Assembly: GCA_948567375.1 (NCBI GenBank)
Contig: OX419758.1
Coordinates: 14,203,001 to 14,267,000, forward strand
Origin: Lunularia cruciata
Lineage: Eukaryota; Streptophyta; Marchantiopsida; Lunulariales; Lunulariaceae
Length of the DNA: 64,000 nucleotides
Reading direction: 5' to 3'
Under the pieces are notes generated by a model. It did no database searches and was not told the origin of the DNA. It was given only the letters and a program-made list of their open reading frames with translations. The translations under genes were made by a program, and so were the position numbers. This document shows, piece after piece, positions 34,205-45,265 of the stretch; positions within the stretch are counted from its first letter, which is position 1; each line of letters opens with the position of its first letter.

Positions 34205-34234
34205 ATAAGTATATCCTACATATCCATTAAGTAT

Positions 34235-34671
34235 GTAACAATTTGGAGTTTAGCAGCAAAGTTAGTAGGGCTAACAAAATAGCAAATAAGACAAGTTAGC
34301 CTAGAATATTCTAGAAGTATCTAGGGAACTTATTGGGAAGCTTCTTGGTCAGCTTAGCTTGCACCCCAAGTAGGTATTTTCTAGAAAGAAGAATCCAGAA
34401 GCTTCCAACTAGCTTAGCTTGCACGACAAGTAAAAAACTTCTAGAATGAAGCTTCTTGAGAAGCTTCTCAAGTAACTTGGCTTGCACTCCAAGAAAATGG
34501 CTCAAGGAAGCTTGTTGAGAAGTTTCTCAAGGGCCTTGTATGTTCCCAATAAATACAAGAGCCAAAGCTCATGCTAGACATTCAGAGTTTACCCACATTC
34601 AAGTGTCCTTATGTGATCTTCCATTCTCCTATTTCTCTCCTTGGTCTTGGTCTTGGTCTTGGTCTTTTACA
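34235..34671 (+). repeat. 5' LTR of B4
   Basis: 437 bp, TGTAACAATTTGG to TTTTACA. It ends with four GGTCTT repeats where the 3' LTR has two. It carries GAATATTCTAGAA and further GAAG/CTTC units like the other family-B LTRs. Confidence 0.9.
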
Positions 34672-34693
34672 TTGGTATCAGAGCAAGAATAGA

Positions 34694-34942
34694 ATGGATG
34701 GAATTTATGGACCACCAAATCTATTTCTGCCAAACCATTGGGATTTTTGTGTCCAGGTACTACCCAAGCATCATTTCACACAATTCATCACCTTGCACTT
34801 TGGGTAGGATTTTGTGCATATGATCACCTTGTTTGAGGAACCCTTGATACTTTTGGTTCTAACTTATGGGGAATGGTGGGCGTGCTACATTTATGTGTTA
34901 ATAAATTAGGTAAATTGGGAGTAATGGGATAGAGTAGTAGCC
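34694..34942 (+). pseudogene. Leader ORF of B4
   Basis: ATG 34694 lies ten bases after the primer site and exactly 249 bp before the gag ATG at 34943, as in B1, in the same frame. The reading matches the B1 leader (MDGIYGPPN) with internal stops. A TAA sits at the same codon as the B1 TAG. Confidence 0.65.
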
Positions 34943-35597
34943 ATGGCGGAAATACCAGACGTTATAATTACTATGCAGCATCAAATCAAGCACCTTACTC
35001 AATTGTTGGATGAATGAGACCAACAACGACAAAAACATGTAGAGAGAGTACCAATTTGAGATGAAGAAAATCAAATTGATTTCCAAAACCCAAGGTGTTT
35101 GAAGGCAATAATCCTTTGGGGATAGTGGAGAATTTTTTGTTTGACTACAAATGTTACTTTGAAGCTACTAATCCTCAAGATGAACAAAAATAAATTCTTT
35201 TGGCTTCTAGCCAAAAGGATGGTGTTGCAAAACTTTGGTGGCGATTCCGAGTGGAGCAAGCTGAATGATAGATTGTTACACCAATCTTGACATGGGCAGA
35301 ATTCAAGGATACAATACTTGGTCAATTTCAAATTATAAATATCACCCAAGCCACACAAGATAAATTTGCAGAGTTAAAGCAAATTGGCTCAGCAAAGAGT
35401 TACATCATGCAATTTCAAAAACTTGTCATGCATATTCTAGATATACAAGAAGGTGAAGTTCTGGATTGATTTCTGAGGGGCTTGAAGTCACAAACCAAAT
35501 TGGAAGTGACCATGTGAGAACCACAAAACATGGAAGAAGCCATGCAATTGGTTGAGTGTTTTGATTCTTTGGTTGGTTGAGTGCTTTGATTCTTTGA
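34943..35597 (+). pseudogene. gag of B4, 3' end deleted
   Basis: Colinear with B1 gag to the end of the capsid (EEGEVLD, then a stop). Near 35550-35597 a 25-bp segment (GGTTGAGTG...TTTGATTCTTTG) is duplicated, and the sequence then jumps to integrase. The zinc knuckle is lost. Confidence 0.8.
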
Positions 35598-36890
35598 TCT
35601 CCAACTTGTGCGCCTTCAAGAAGCCCATGATTTACCAATTTCAGGTCACATGGGTGTGGAAAAGACCTTGGGTACCCTCTTATGCCAATGTCATAATATG
35701 TTTGAGAGTTTGTCTGACTGTGTGCAAGTTGCCAACATAACAACCCCAGTAACCAAAAACCGAGTGGACTTTTACAACCACTCCCCATTCTATCTACTCA
35801 TTAGGAACATGTGAGCTTAGATCTTATCACCTTCTTGCCCAAGACAAAGTAAGGTTGCACAACAATTGTGGTGTTTGAGGATAAGCTTAGTAAGTAAATC
35901 CATTTGGCACCAATGGTTGATACTGTGGATGATCCAACCTTGGTGCAAATCTACTTTGATAATGTATTCAAGCATTATGAGATGCCATGTGTACTCATTT
36001 TTTACTGTGATCCTCATTTCAATAGAAGTTTTGGTAGGTACTCTTCTAGATACTCAACACCAAGCTTGCTTTGTCCATAGCCTAACATCCTCAAACTGAT
36101 GGAAAAACTGAAAGTGCAAATTACACCTTGGAAGATATGGTTTATGCCTTCACCAACATTCACCATACCAACTAGAATGAATATCTTGTAGCTACGGAGT
36201 TTACATATAATAATTTCTAAACAGGCAAGCACTAGATTCTCTCCTTTCTTTCTCAATTTTAACCAAGACTCACTTGTTCTAGACTCCATTCTTGCTCCTC
36301 CTCCTCCATCTCATGTCCCTCATACTTTTATCTTCTTGACCACCATCTCCCAATCACTCCAACAAGCCAAATCTCATCTCCTTGTTGCTCAAAATTGGTA
36401 GAAACAATATGCGGATCACCATTGTCATGATCTCAACTTTCAAGTTGGTGATAAGGTCATGCTCTCATCCAATAACCTCCCTCTCCCACATGATACCCAA
36501 GTTCGTAAACTTACCTCTAATTGGATAAGACACTTTGATGTCACCCAAATTGTCTATCTTGTTGCTTATCAACTTACCTTACATAGTCATATGCGCATCC
36601 ATCCTGTCTTTCATAGTTCCAAGTTGAAACCCTTTGTTCCTAACCCCTCTTGTTTTTCTTCTCAAGTCCAACCTCTCCCTCCTCTCATCTCTATCAATGA
36701 TCATGAGGAGTATGAAATTGATCGTATCCTTGCATATCGCCGCATTCAACAAGGCAATTGACAACATAGGTAGTACAAGGTCCTTTGGAAATGGTATCCC
36801 TTTCATGATGCCACATGGGAACCTCTTTCTCATCTCTAGAATGCACAACTGGCCATCTAGGTGTTCAAAGCTTCACTGGTGACAAGGATG
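35598..36890 (+). pseudogene. Integrase and chromodomain of B4
   Basis: Begins with [20 protein letters not shown] (integrase finger, 35608 on), then a decayed DDE core (35866-36240), the IN tail at 36459-36640 and chromodomain EYEIDRILAYRRIQQGN near 36708-36760. It follows directly on gag, a deletion of about 2.5 kb relative to B1. Confidence 0.85.
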
Positions 36891-36914
36891 TCACCAACTA
36901 GCGGTGGGGGAATA

Positions 36915-37304
36915 TGTAACAATATGGGGTTTAGCAACAAAGTTAGTAGGGGTAAAAAAATAGCAAATAAGACAAATTAGCCTAGAATATTCTAGAATTA
37001 TCTAGGAAGCTTCTTGGGAAGCTTCTTGGCCAACTTAGCTCGCACTCCAAATAGGTAGCTTCTACAAGCTAGCTTAGCTTACACGCCAAGTAAGAAGCTT
37101 CTTGAGAAGCTTCTTGCTTAACTTGGCTTGCACTCCAAGAAAGCAGCTCAAGGAAGCTTCTTGAGAAGCTTCTCAAGGGCCTTGTATGCTCCTTATAAAT
37201 ATAAGAGCAATGCTCATGCTAGGCATTTGGAGTTTACCCACATTCGAGTGTCCTAATGTGATCTTCCATTCTCCTATTTCTCTCCTTGGTCTTGGTCTTT
37301 TACA
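36915..37304 (+). repeat. 3' LTR of B4
   Basis: 390 bp, TGTAACAATATGG to TTTTACA, shorter than the 5' LTR by loss of a GAAG/CTTC block and two GGTCTT units. AAGTA follows. Confidence 0.9.
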
Positions 37305-37309
37305 AAGTA

Positions 37310-38560
37310 TGACCACAATTTTATTAAATATTATCTAGCCATTTCTCCCCATGAAGAAGAAGTTCTTTCCAAAGGAACACACTCCTTTGTAATTGTTTGT
37401 ATTCCCAACCCTTTGTCAACTATCAAGATGGTTATAAGTCTTGGGACCCCTAAAATTGATACCTACCTATACCCTTGATCTCTCCTTCAAATCTTAGATG
37501 TGCAAAGTAGCTTGTTCCAGTTTGCCTTTAAGCTACAAAATCTCTATATCATTCAATTTTTTTGACATCATAGAGCTGAATCTCCATCATACTCTTTATA
37601 GTCCCCTTGTCAAATTCACCACCAAGAAGTCTGCTGCTTGCTAAGCATATATATTAACCTTCTGAAGGTGATTGATCTTATCTTGCATTTCCTTCAATTG
37701 AAGTAGTTGTGAATCTACCACCCCAACTCAATCATTGGTTTTTTCTTGTAGCTCTACAACACTCTTTCTCAATGTTTCTTTAGTCAAGCACTTCTCCTTC
37801 AAGTATTGCCTTGAACTGTTTAAGCTCCTTTGCAAGTGGAACTTCTTCTTGATAAGTTGGCGATGCAACATACATCTATCGTACTAGGTCATTCAAGTTT
37901 TGCTAATCTGACCACTCACCTTCCATACCTTAGGTATGCTTCTTGCAAGAAAATTATTGCACCAATAATGTTATTCTTGCAAGAAGCGTACCCAAGGTAA
38001 GCATTCTCCCTATAATGGACATTATAGATTCATTAAGTGTCCCTATAATAGATATCTTTGAAGGTCCTTGCCTTAGCAAGGAATGGTTATACCTTTTGCT
38101 CATACATACTCCATTTGCAATAAAGATCCAATTGCATGATTGGGAAAACTCAGGATATCATTATAATGCATAATGTTCACCTTTGAAATTGAATATTTGT
38201 GTGTTTTCTCTATTGAATATAGCTTTCAATTAGGAAGTGTACCACTTACATTTTATGTCTTCTTGACTAGATTGTATATTCTCTTTGTTTACTTATTTGT
38301 AGTTAGTTCTAATAAACAGGATGTATAGAATATTATAAAGTTATAGTCCATCACAAGTGCTTCAATAGAAGACTCTATTTAAGGATGACTTATGGGTTGG
38401 AGTCCAAACCACCAACCGAAGATGACCTCCAAATTTTAATACTCTTCATATGAGCTTGGAAAGGAAGTAAGGAGACAAGGCAAAGAAGTCATGCAAGCAA
38501 TAACTCATGGAAACAAAAAGGAGCTATAGCTATAACCTTGGTTTAGATTTAAACACTCAA
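37310..38560 (-). other. No gene; minus-strand coiled-coil-like relic
   Basis: Around 37500-37900 the minus strand reads Lys/Leu/Glu-rich text such as LLQLKEMQDKINHLQKV with stops and frame changes. No family is recognised. The rest is AT-rich. Confidence 0.3.
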
Positions 38561-39390
38561 GCTTAGTAAAAAGAGTTATGATAAAAGAAAGAAGGAGAAG
38601 AGGACAATATTTCAAGGAGGAGTATTATGTAATGCTCTTTCTTCTTATTCATAACAAGATAGCAAGGACATTTCTTCCTAAGTATTTTTATTCTTATACC
38701 ATAGAAAAAGTCTATAGTAATTATATGTATGATTTTAAGGACATTGAAGGTAGGTGCTTGAATAAAGTCAAATATAATCACCATTGAAATAGTTTTATTA
38801 AAGTGATATCTCACTCTGAGTACATACTAAAACTTAGTCTAAGGGTAAATGTAACACCACAAGATGTACATTGTCTAATAGAATTTGGTTAGTATAGCAT
38901 TAATTATAACTAGTTAAGTAAGCTAGTTTAGCTAAATGAGGAGAAGGAGAAATATAAAATATCTACTTGTTAGATACTTAATAGACCTCTTGGTGAATTT
39001 TAACTTATATATAATTTTTTCATCAAAGTCGGACCTACTAGAAGAGTTTTATATTAGAGGGGGACTTATAAGGGATTTTATATTGGATGATGGACATCCA
39101 TCCTTATGTAAAAATGGAAAACACAAGGGAGATACAAGGGTTATTCCTCCTTCTTCTTTCATGTCTCCTCCTAGAATTGCACACACCTCCAAAACATCTC
39201 CATCCAATTCATAGGCCTCCTTTCATACAAGTATCCAAAGAATATTGCCTTAATCTATTCAATTTGGATTTAAACAACCTCATTATTGATTCAACAAGGG
39301 TTCTTCAAGTGGGTTCCTTATATTCATGTATTGACAAACCATTTTTGGTCTTGTCATTCCTAAATGTAGCCTTGAGCCATGCCTTCATGC
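38560..39390. other. AT-rich, no gene recognised
   Basis: Short frames only; 38936-39214 (plus, 92 aa) and 39087-39557 (plus, 156 aa) have no recognisable features and low-complexity hydrophobic content. Confidence 0.4.
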
Positions 39391-39399
39391 TCACATTTG

Positions 39400-40600
39400 G
39401 GTGGGTCTACTATGTGTCAAAGGTTATGGTATTTGGGGGCAATTTTTCTGGTATCAACAATCTCTGCCAATGCTCCTTGGTCCAAGAAAATATATTTTCA
39501 AGTAAGCTCTCTAGCATTGTATCCTTATTATCTTTGATTTCTTTGAGCATTGCATGATCTCTCAATTCCCAATTCCACAACAAGAATTTAAGCTTCTTGC
39601 TGCAGATAAAACCTGCTCTACAGGGAATTGCCCACTTGGCCAATCGGGGCAACTTGAGAATGATATGAAGCACTCTTCTATAGTGCTTAGGTGCTTGGGA
39701 TGCTAAACCCATGTCCTTCTCTTTCATCTCTAGGTAAGAAATATATTGCAAAGATGTAACTCTAAGTCTCACAACTTCTTGACAAAGGTGGGAAGAGGTC
39801 CTACTTGGCTAAGGATCACACTTGTCTAAACTGAAAAAGTGGAAAGGGGCTGGTCTGATCTGAGTTTTATGGTGTAGGCTGAACCATTATGAATTTTTGG
39901 TGGGTATGCCTTTGGTGAGTGGTCTTGATTTTTTGAACACATGTGAACATTTTGGTACATCAAACTGTGATTAAATCTAGTTTCTTGTTCCAACAGGACC
40001 ACCTTCATGTCATCAGGATCCATTTGAATGGATTGAATTTCAGGCCGAAGGTGGATGATTCCAAAGGTCTCTTTAGGCTGAAGGTTCTTTTGGGGCAAAG
40101 GTCTTTGTGCTCAATTTCCTCAAGGCCAGCTCCCTTCCTTGTGCAACCATTCTTGGCCTCTTGATGATGCACTTCTCCTTATTCCTTTTGTTCTGCTTGG
40201 TGCAATTTCTCCGCATGCCATTCTCTCTTTATGACATTTCTGGTCACCATAATTTTTTAAGCATGTTCTTTTCTCAACATTCTTACTACTTTTGAGTGGC
40301 AATTTGGGGAGCAATAGAGTTTGCCTTGGCTTTCAAAAGCTTCCAAATAGAAACTTGGTATGAGTGGTACTAACATTTGCTCAGCTACTTTGGCACTAGT
40401 GAAGTCATATTGCTTTATATGGAGGTTTACTATGACTGCCTTTTGCTTCCTTCTAGTGTTTAGTTGTTTTAAGACTCATGCATTCATAGCACATACCGCA
40501 ATATATTGTATCCAGTCCTCTAACGCTTTGCTCTGCATCCTCCTAGAAGCCATCCATAGAACAGTTTCTACTCTCATTTCCTCGTACCCTGTCCTCTTGT
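39400..40600 (-). pseudogene. Unidentified coding-like stretch
   Basis: Three successive minus-strand frames (40120-40314, 39826-40098, 39410-39772) together with broken upstream text near 40330-40600 (MASRRMQSKALEDWIQYIAV) look more protein-like than the flanks, with charged, Trp- and Cys-containing residues. I recognise no family. It may be a decayed host gene or unclassified repeat. Confidence 0.25.
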
Positions 40601-40921
40601 AGGTGGTCTATTACTTGATGTATAATATTTCTTGACATACATGTTACTGATTACAAGACACTTACTAGGTACTTATTTTTATTGCTTATCTCTTGTTGCA
40701 TCTCCATGTGTTACCTATATACTAGTTCTCTGCACTCAATACTCGAGAGGTGTTTTGATTATGTCTTTACTCTGACTAACATTCAATTAGATAGATTCAC
40801 TTGATCTCCACTTCCAATGTTGCTATTCATTTCGGTTTGCTTATTTCATACTTATATCATATCATTTGAATAACATACATATCATGTGCAGTTTTAGTGG
40901 GATCATCATTATTTGTTCTTC

Positions 40922-41161
40922 GAACAGCTTCTATTCTCATTTCCCAATATATATAAGTAGAATAATATACACTAATATTAAGATGATTTAGAATGAGGAA
41001 TAGAATATTTAGCGTACCAACGTTCATAATTAAGTCCCTATGAACAGCTTCTATTCTCATTTCCCAATATATATAAGTAGAATAATATACACTAATATTA
41101 AGATGATTTAGAATGAGGAATAGAATATTTAGCGTACCAACGTTCATAATTAAGTCCCTAT
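40922..41161. repeat. Perfect 120-bp tandem duplication
   Basis: Two head-to-tail 120-bp units (boundary at 41041/41042) show no differences. The unit is AT-rich and holds CCAATATATATAAG. Because the surrounding DNA is heavily mutated, the identity implies a recent event. Confidence 0.95.
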
Positions 41162-41164
41162 GTT

Positions 41165-42980
41165 GGTATTACATATCCATTGTAAGAATCTAAAACTTAA
41201 TTTTAAAATATCTATCTTATTATTATATCTTTCAAATCAACTTATCTACACACTTAATATCTAGCTAAAGTTGGCACCATGCATATATTAATATCTTAGT
41301 ATATTAGTATACATGTGTGTCTATGTATTCATTCAAATTTTAATGACTATGAGAAGTGATTTGGTTAGTTGAGCTTGTCATATTTTATAATAGCTAAATT
41401 CCAGATAAGGAGTTATATCCATATTCCTCAATATATCATTAATTGTATTGATGGATATGTTAGTGTCTATCTACTATCTAATTTATAATTTTTCTTGTAT
41501 CTCCCATCTTTTCCTCTAATTATACAAATGAATAGATAATGATTATGTATCAATATTCATGCTAATTCTTAGATTTCACCATAGGTGCATGTTTCATTGA
41601 AGATATGGGTTTGAAAGATAGTAAATTAGCAATATCAAGTATGAAGTTGTTGAAATCACCAGTGAGTTATCATATAGAACTATGGAGAACTCGATCACAA
41701 AAGATAATATGGAAAGGTGTATTGAGGAAGGAGATAAGAAGAGGGCTTTTCTTACGAGTCAACATATCTTCTTACGAGTCAACCTCAAGATCAAGATGTA
41801 GATTATTTTCACGATCAATTGTATCAAAGGCATTTGCATCATAAAGAGGAGAACAAGTCTTATGGAACATTGTCCGAAGGAACAAACAACATCAAGATAC
41901 TATATTAACTTCTTATTATATTGTTATAATAAGCAAGTATCATTACATTATAATGTATTTATAATATAAAGGTATATTATCTCCATAGCAACTTTATGCA
42001 CAGAGTGCTAATAGTTGATTGTATAACTCTGATTCCGGTCGTGAAGTTAGCAATGATATTGAATATAGCTGTAATACTTGTTTCCTTGCCCTTGACTAGG
42101 TTCGGATCCTATATCTCAGACCTTACCACGAGTACAAGGTCAGAGTACGGTCAGAGTACAAGTACCAGACGAGATAGTCCCGGGAGTGTTAATGGACTAC
42201 ATGGGCTGCGAACCAAGGAAGGAAGTATTCAAAGCAGAACGGACAAGCACTAGTTGCGGAATCAGTAACTTTCTAAACCAATGATGTGAAGTGGACCCAA
42301 CAGCGGATAAGTAAGGTCATGGCTTGCTGAATTTTGGATAAAATTGTAAACATTTAGAGATAATTTTTAATAGTCCCGGATGGCATGGACAATAACCAAA
42401 ACACAACGAGACTCTCAGGGCTCAAATTATGTATATTCAAGGTGTCCTTCAACGTATCATGTGTGAATGTGTGTAACCTTGAGTCTGATGTCTATGTGTA
42501 TCAACTTGACTCTCCTCAAGAGTTCTTAAATTAGCAAGCCTGTAAGTTAAGCATAGTTGCCGTTTGGATGTCTAGATTTGGACTCCATCACCCATCTTGT
42601 AACCGAGCCGTGAATAGTTAGTTCGTGTTAACCTGTAGTGTGCTATATGAGTTCCTTAAAGGCAAATGTCTCTGTCCATGTCAATTAAATAGCCATCAGT
42701 CTCCCAAAATCCTCTAATCTCAACCAATAGACCATCTTGTTTAAGAGCTCAGTCCTTGGACTTAGATTTTCATTTTCTCAAACGGAAGTTCTCCTTGTAA
42801 CATCTGCACTTCTGCCTCCAAGGTTTTAAACCTTTTGACTTTCTTCAATTTTGTGGTCAGTATCTAAGGCAGCTGCTCTAGACTAGTGACCGTCCTATAA
42901 GCTCCGCCACTTGGACTGCTAAATCCAAGACCTTTGTATGTAGACTCATCAGGAGTCCCAAGCGCACTTCTTCTTCTTCA
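41165..42980. other. Transition from AT-rich repeats to CpG-richer DNA, no gene recognised
   Basis: To about 42000 the sequence is AT-rich; from about 42010 CG dinucleotides become frequent. Short frames at 41605-41844 and 41996-42253 (plus) have no family resemblance that I can see. Confidence 0.45.
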
Positions 42981-43301
42981 GTGGGCGACTCCTCTAGCTC
43001 CTCTTCTCTCTCCCTCCGTGCTGGTTTGTCTAGGTACTGCCAAGTAAAATCCTATCTAACTCAATCTTTGTTCTCTCCTAATGTTAACAAATTCTCACAA
43101 GTATGGTACAGTACTGGTGCGGCGAAATCGTGGTTTTGTGAAATTAACAAGAGTTTGGATCTCTTTCAGTTAGGAATTACGAAGTTACACCACCGTCAGT
43201 TACAGTGGTGTGACTTCGTGAAGTTTTCGATGACGGGACTTGGACTGCTAAATCCCGATATCGTCAAGTTCTCATATCGTGCCACAAGATACCTATTATA
43301 G
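42981..43301 (+). CDS. Hypothetical ORF, 106 aa, doubtful
   Basis: An open frame starting with a serine run (MGDSSSSSSLSLRAG). No domain is recognised and no upstream promoter is evident. A hairpin lies inside it (43178-43220). It could be a host exon or chance. Confidence 0.2.
   Translation: MGDSSSSSSLSLRAGLSRYCQVKSYLTQSLFSPNVNKFSQVWYSTGAAKSWFCEINKSLDLFQLGITKLHHRQLQWCDFVKFSMTGLGLLNPDIVKFSYRATRYLL
43178..43220. repeat. Imperfect hairpin
   Basis: TACGAAGTTACACCAC at 43178-43193 pairs with GTGGTGTGACTTCGTG at 43205-43220 (14 of 16 positions) around an 11-base loop. Confidence 0.7.
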
Positions 43302-44114
43302 AGTGTCTAATCTATTGAGAAAATCTTTACCAAGATTAGACAGGTTTCTCAATAACAACCCCGGGACTGAAGCTAAAGTCTACACTAATATGCCATTAGA
43401 AGTTTGCAGGCGCTCATTCTGAATCTGGACTAACTTCAGTGGATTCTTCACCAATTCGTATCTTCTTAGTATCGAGTACTAAGATTCCAGATTGTTGGCT
43501 TCGGTTTTAATGTGTCGTTCTCCGGCACACAACTCACTGGGTTCAACAGGTCTGCAATCTCGCTTATTTGTTTCATGCAGTGGAACAAGGGCCAGTTCTT
43601 CAGTACGCATTGCACAATTTAATCTCCAATTTAACAATTAGCTTCCCAAGGGCCCGGTCCCCATTTCTGCAGATTGAATGAAGGATGTCAGCTCCTCAGA
43701 AGGATTTGAGATTTGAAGTTGGATCAGATGCTAGTGGCCCTATATTGTTCAGTGTCATCCTTCATCATCATCGAGTATAACCACGAAGGGTTGATGCAGT
43801 TTAAATTTATACCGTGAGAACACTGTATTCATGATATGATAACTCAATAGAACTAAAGCTTTATCTCACAAAGCATGTCACAGCTGTTTGTGTCCACCCA
43901 AAGCTTGAAACATCTAACTGCTGTAACGTGTGAGCTTTACACAAGCACTACCGTAAGGATGCTCAGAATCTTACAGCCTAGATTCGTTTGATCACGGTTG
44001 AAGCAAATCACAGTTACTGTACTAGAGGTGCGCATATCCAGTACTCGACGAGCTTTAAGGTACATATGCCTCATAGGGCGATTGCATATGGTGCACATTC
44101 CTATCCTCTCTACG
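43302..44114. other. 3' flank of the minus-strand actinoporin-like gene
   Basis: No coding frame is supported. It should contain the 3' UTR of the gene ending at 44115; no clear AATAAA on the minus strand was found close to the stop. Confidence 0.4.
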
Positions 44115-45265
44115 TCACTTAAGCTCTATTTCCAACAAAGATTGCCCGTTGTTGGTCATGGACCCGAGTAATTCGAACCCGTTGGAAGATCGAGTTTTCC
44201 AGCCATTGGCTTGCCATGGGTATGGCATCCCGTTATACCCGTTATACATGTCACTGTATGTCCCGGAGTCAGCTTTCCTAGATCCACTAACAACGACTGC
44301 ACTCCACCAGTTCGAGTAAAGGTTGTAGTCGAAAGGCACAGACCACATTATTAGCAGTGTCTTGCTCTGATTCTGCAATCCAAGCACATATCACTTAATA
44401 TTCATCAAGAGGTCATGTGGCAACTGCATCTTCAATGCTTAATCAGAAATATGAATGAGCCATACATGATCATGAAAAACGAAAACTATCTTGAAACTGA
44501 GCTTTCGTCGATTCGAAGCTTCATAGAGTCATCAAACACTAAGGTCATCAGGATCTTCAAGAGCCCTTGATTGGAGATGTTACCACGATATCGAAAGCAA
44601 CAACACCAACAGTTCCCCTAGCAGTACTCTCTGTTTTGCGTGCACCCCACAACCCAGCCATTTGTGAAGGAAGTTCGTTGGGTGGTGGATTATCTGTAGT
44701 TCCACTCTCGTAGTACACGCTGTTCAATCGGAGTTTGTACTGGAACACAAGAATGAGACAGTTGTTAGCTTACCAGCAAGCTCATCGAGTACGTCCAATT
44801 TGATGACAAGGTGCACGTGCATGAAACCATCAGGAAATATGAGCATAGATATCCGTCTTGTAACAGATTCCATGATTTGTACGTTTATCAAGCAATTCCT
44901 GAAATAGATCCAACTTTATTTTCTATTAGATCACGTTGACGGCAATGGCAAAGCTATAGCTACTTGAATGAGGTACCGCGTGCACCCGAGAATGCACTTA
45001 CAGATGTGTAATTCTTCAGTCCGATTGCAATTTTCCGAGGTACGGCAAGAATACCGTCCAAGATCTTCTCAAGAAGAGTCAGTGCGAATTCTGCAACTGG
45101 AATTATCACAGCAGGGTTCATAAGCGGTTGAATATGTGGCTTTTCGCTTGAGACATCGACCGTCTTCTTGACATCACCTTCCTCCCCACTTTTCGGTGGT
45201 GCTTCCTCTTCTCGATAAGGGTTTCCCTTGGTTCCCAGAACATTTTCTGAGTTGCCAGTAGCCAT
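44115..45265 (-). CDS. Actinoporin-like pore-forming protein, gene B (225 aa, three exons)
   Basis: Exons on the minus strand are 45265-45002, 44739-44584 and 44372-44115 (264, 156 and 258 bp), with GT-AG, phase-0 introns of 262 and 211 bp. The ATG at 45265 (MATGNSENVLGTK) is chosen over one four codons upstream because gene A starts at the same position. Residues 1-50 form a hydrophilic Glu/Lys/Pro-rich extension. Then comes a predicted amphipathic helix (VAEFALTLLEKILDGILAVP) and RKIAIGLKNYT. Exon 3 carries the actinoporin signature SVPFDYNLYSNWW, then MPYPWQANGW and a C-terminal GQSLLEIELK strand. Known actinoporins bind sphingomyelin-containing membranes through this aromatic cluster and insert the N-terminal helix to form pores. 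The RGD triplet of the anemone toxins is not visible. No signal peptide is seen. The gene looks intact. Exon 3 is about 79% identical to gene A. Confidence 0.88.

Larger units (their letters stand above)
34235..37304 (+). mobile_element. Family-B copy B4, deletion derivative with intact target duplication
   Basis: LTRs at 34235-34671 and 36915-37304 flank a shortened interior. The direct repeat AAGTA occurs at 34230-34234 and 37305-37309, so this is an independent insertion next to the array. The primer site TGGTATCAGAGC is at 34673-34684 and the purine tract at 36901-36914. Protease, RT and RNase H are absent. Confidence 0.93.

Noticed and set aside
34200-34234. A separate target duplication for the LTR ending at 34204
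   Set aside because: The immediate flanks agree only partly with 25434-25438; it is reported as tentative support for one original insertion and not as a proven duplication.
43580-44100. A third, decayed actinoporin-like copy next to gene B
   Set aside because: No part of the exon 3 signature or exon 1 helix region could be found in any frame.
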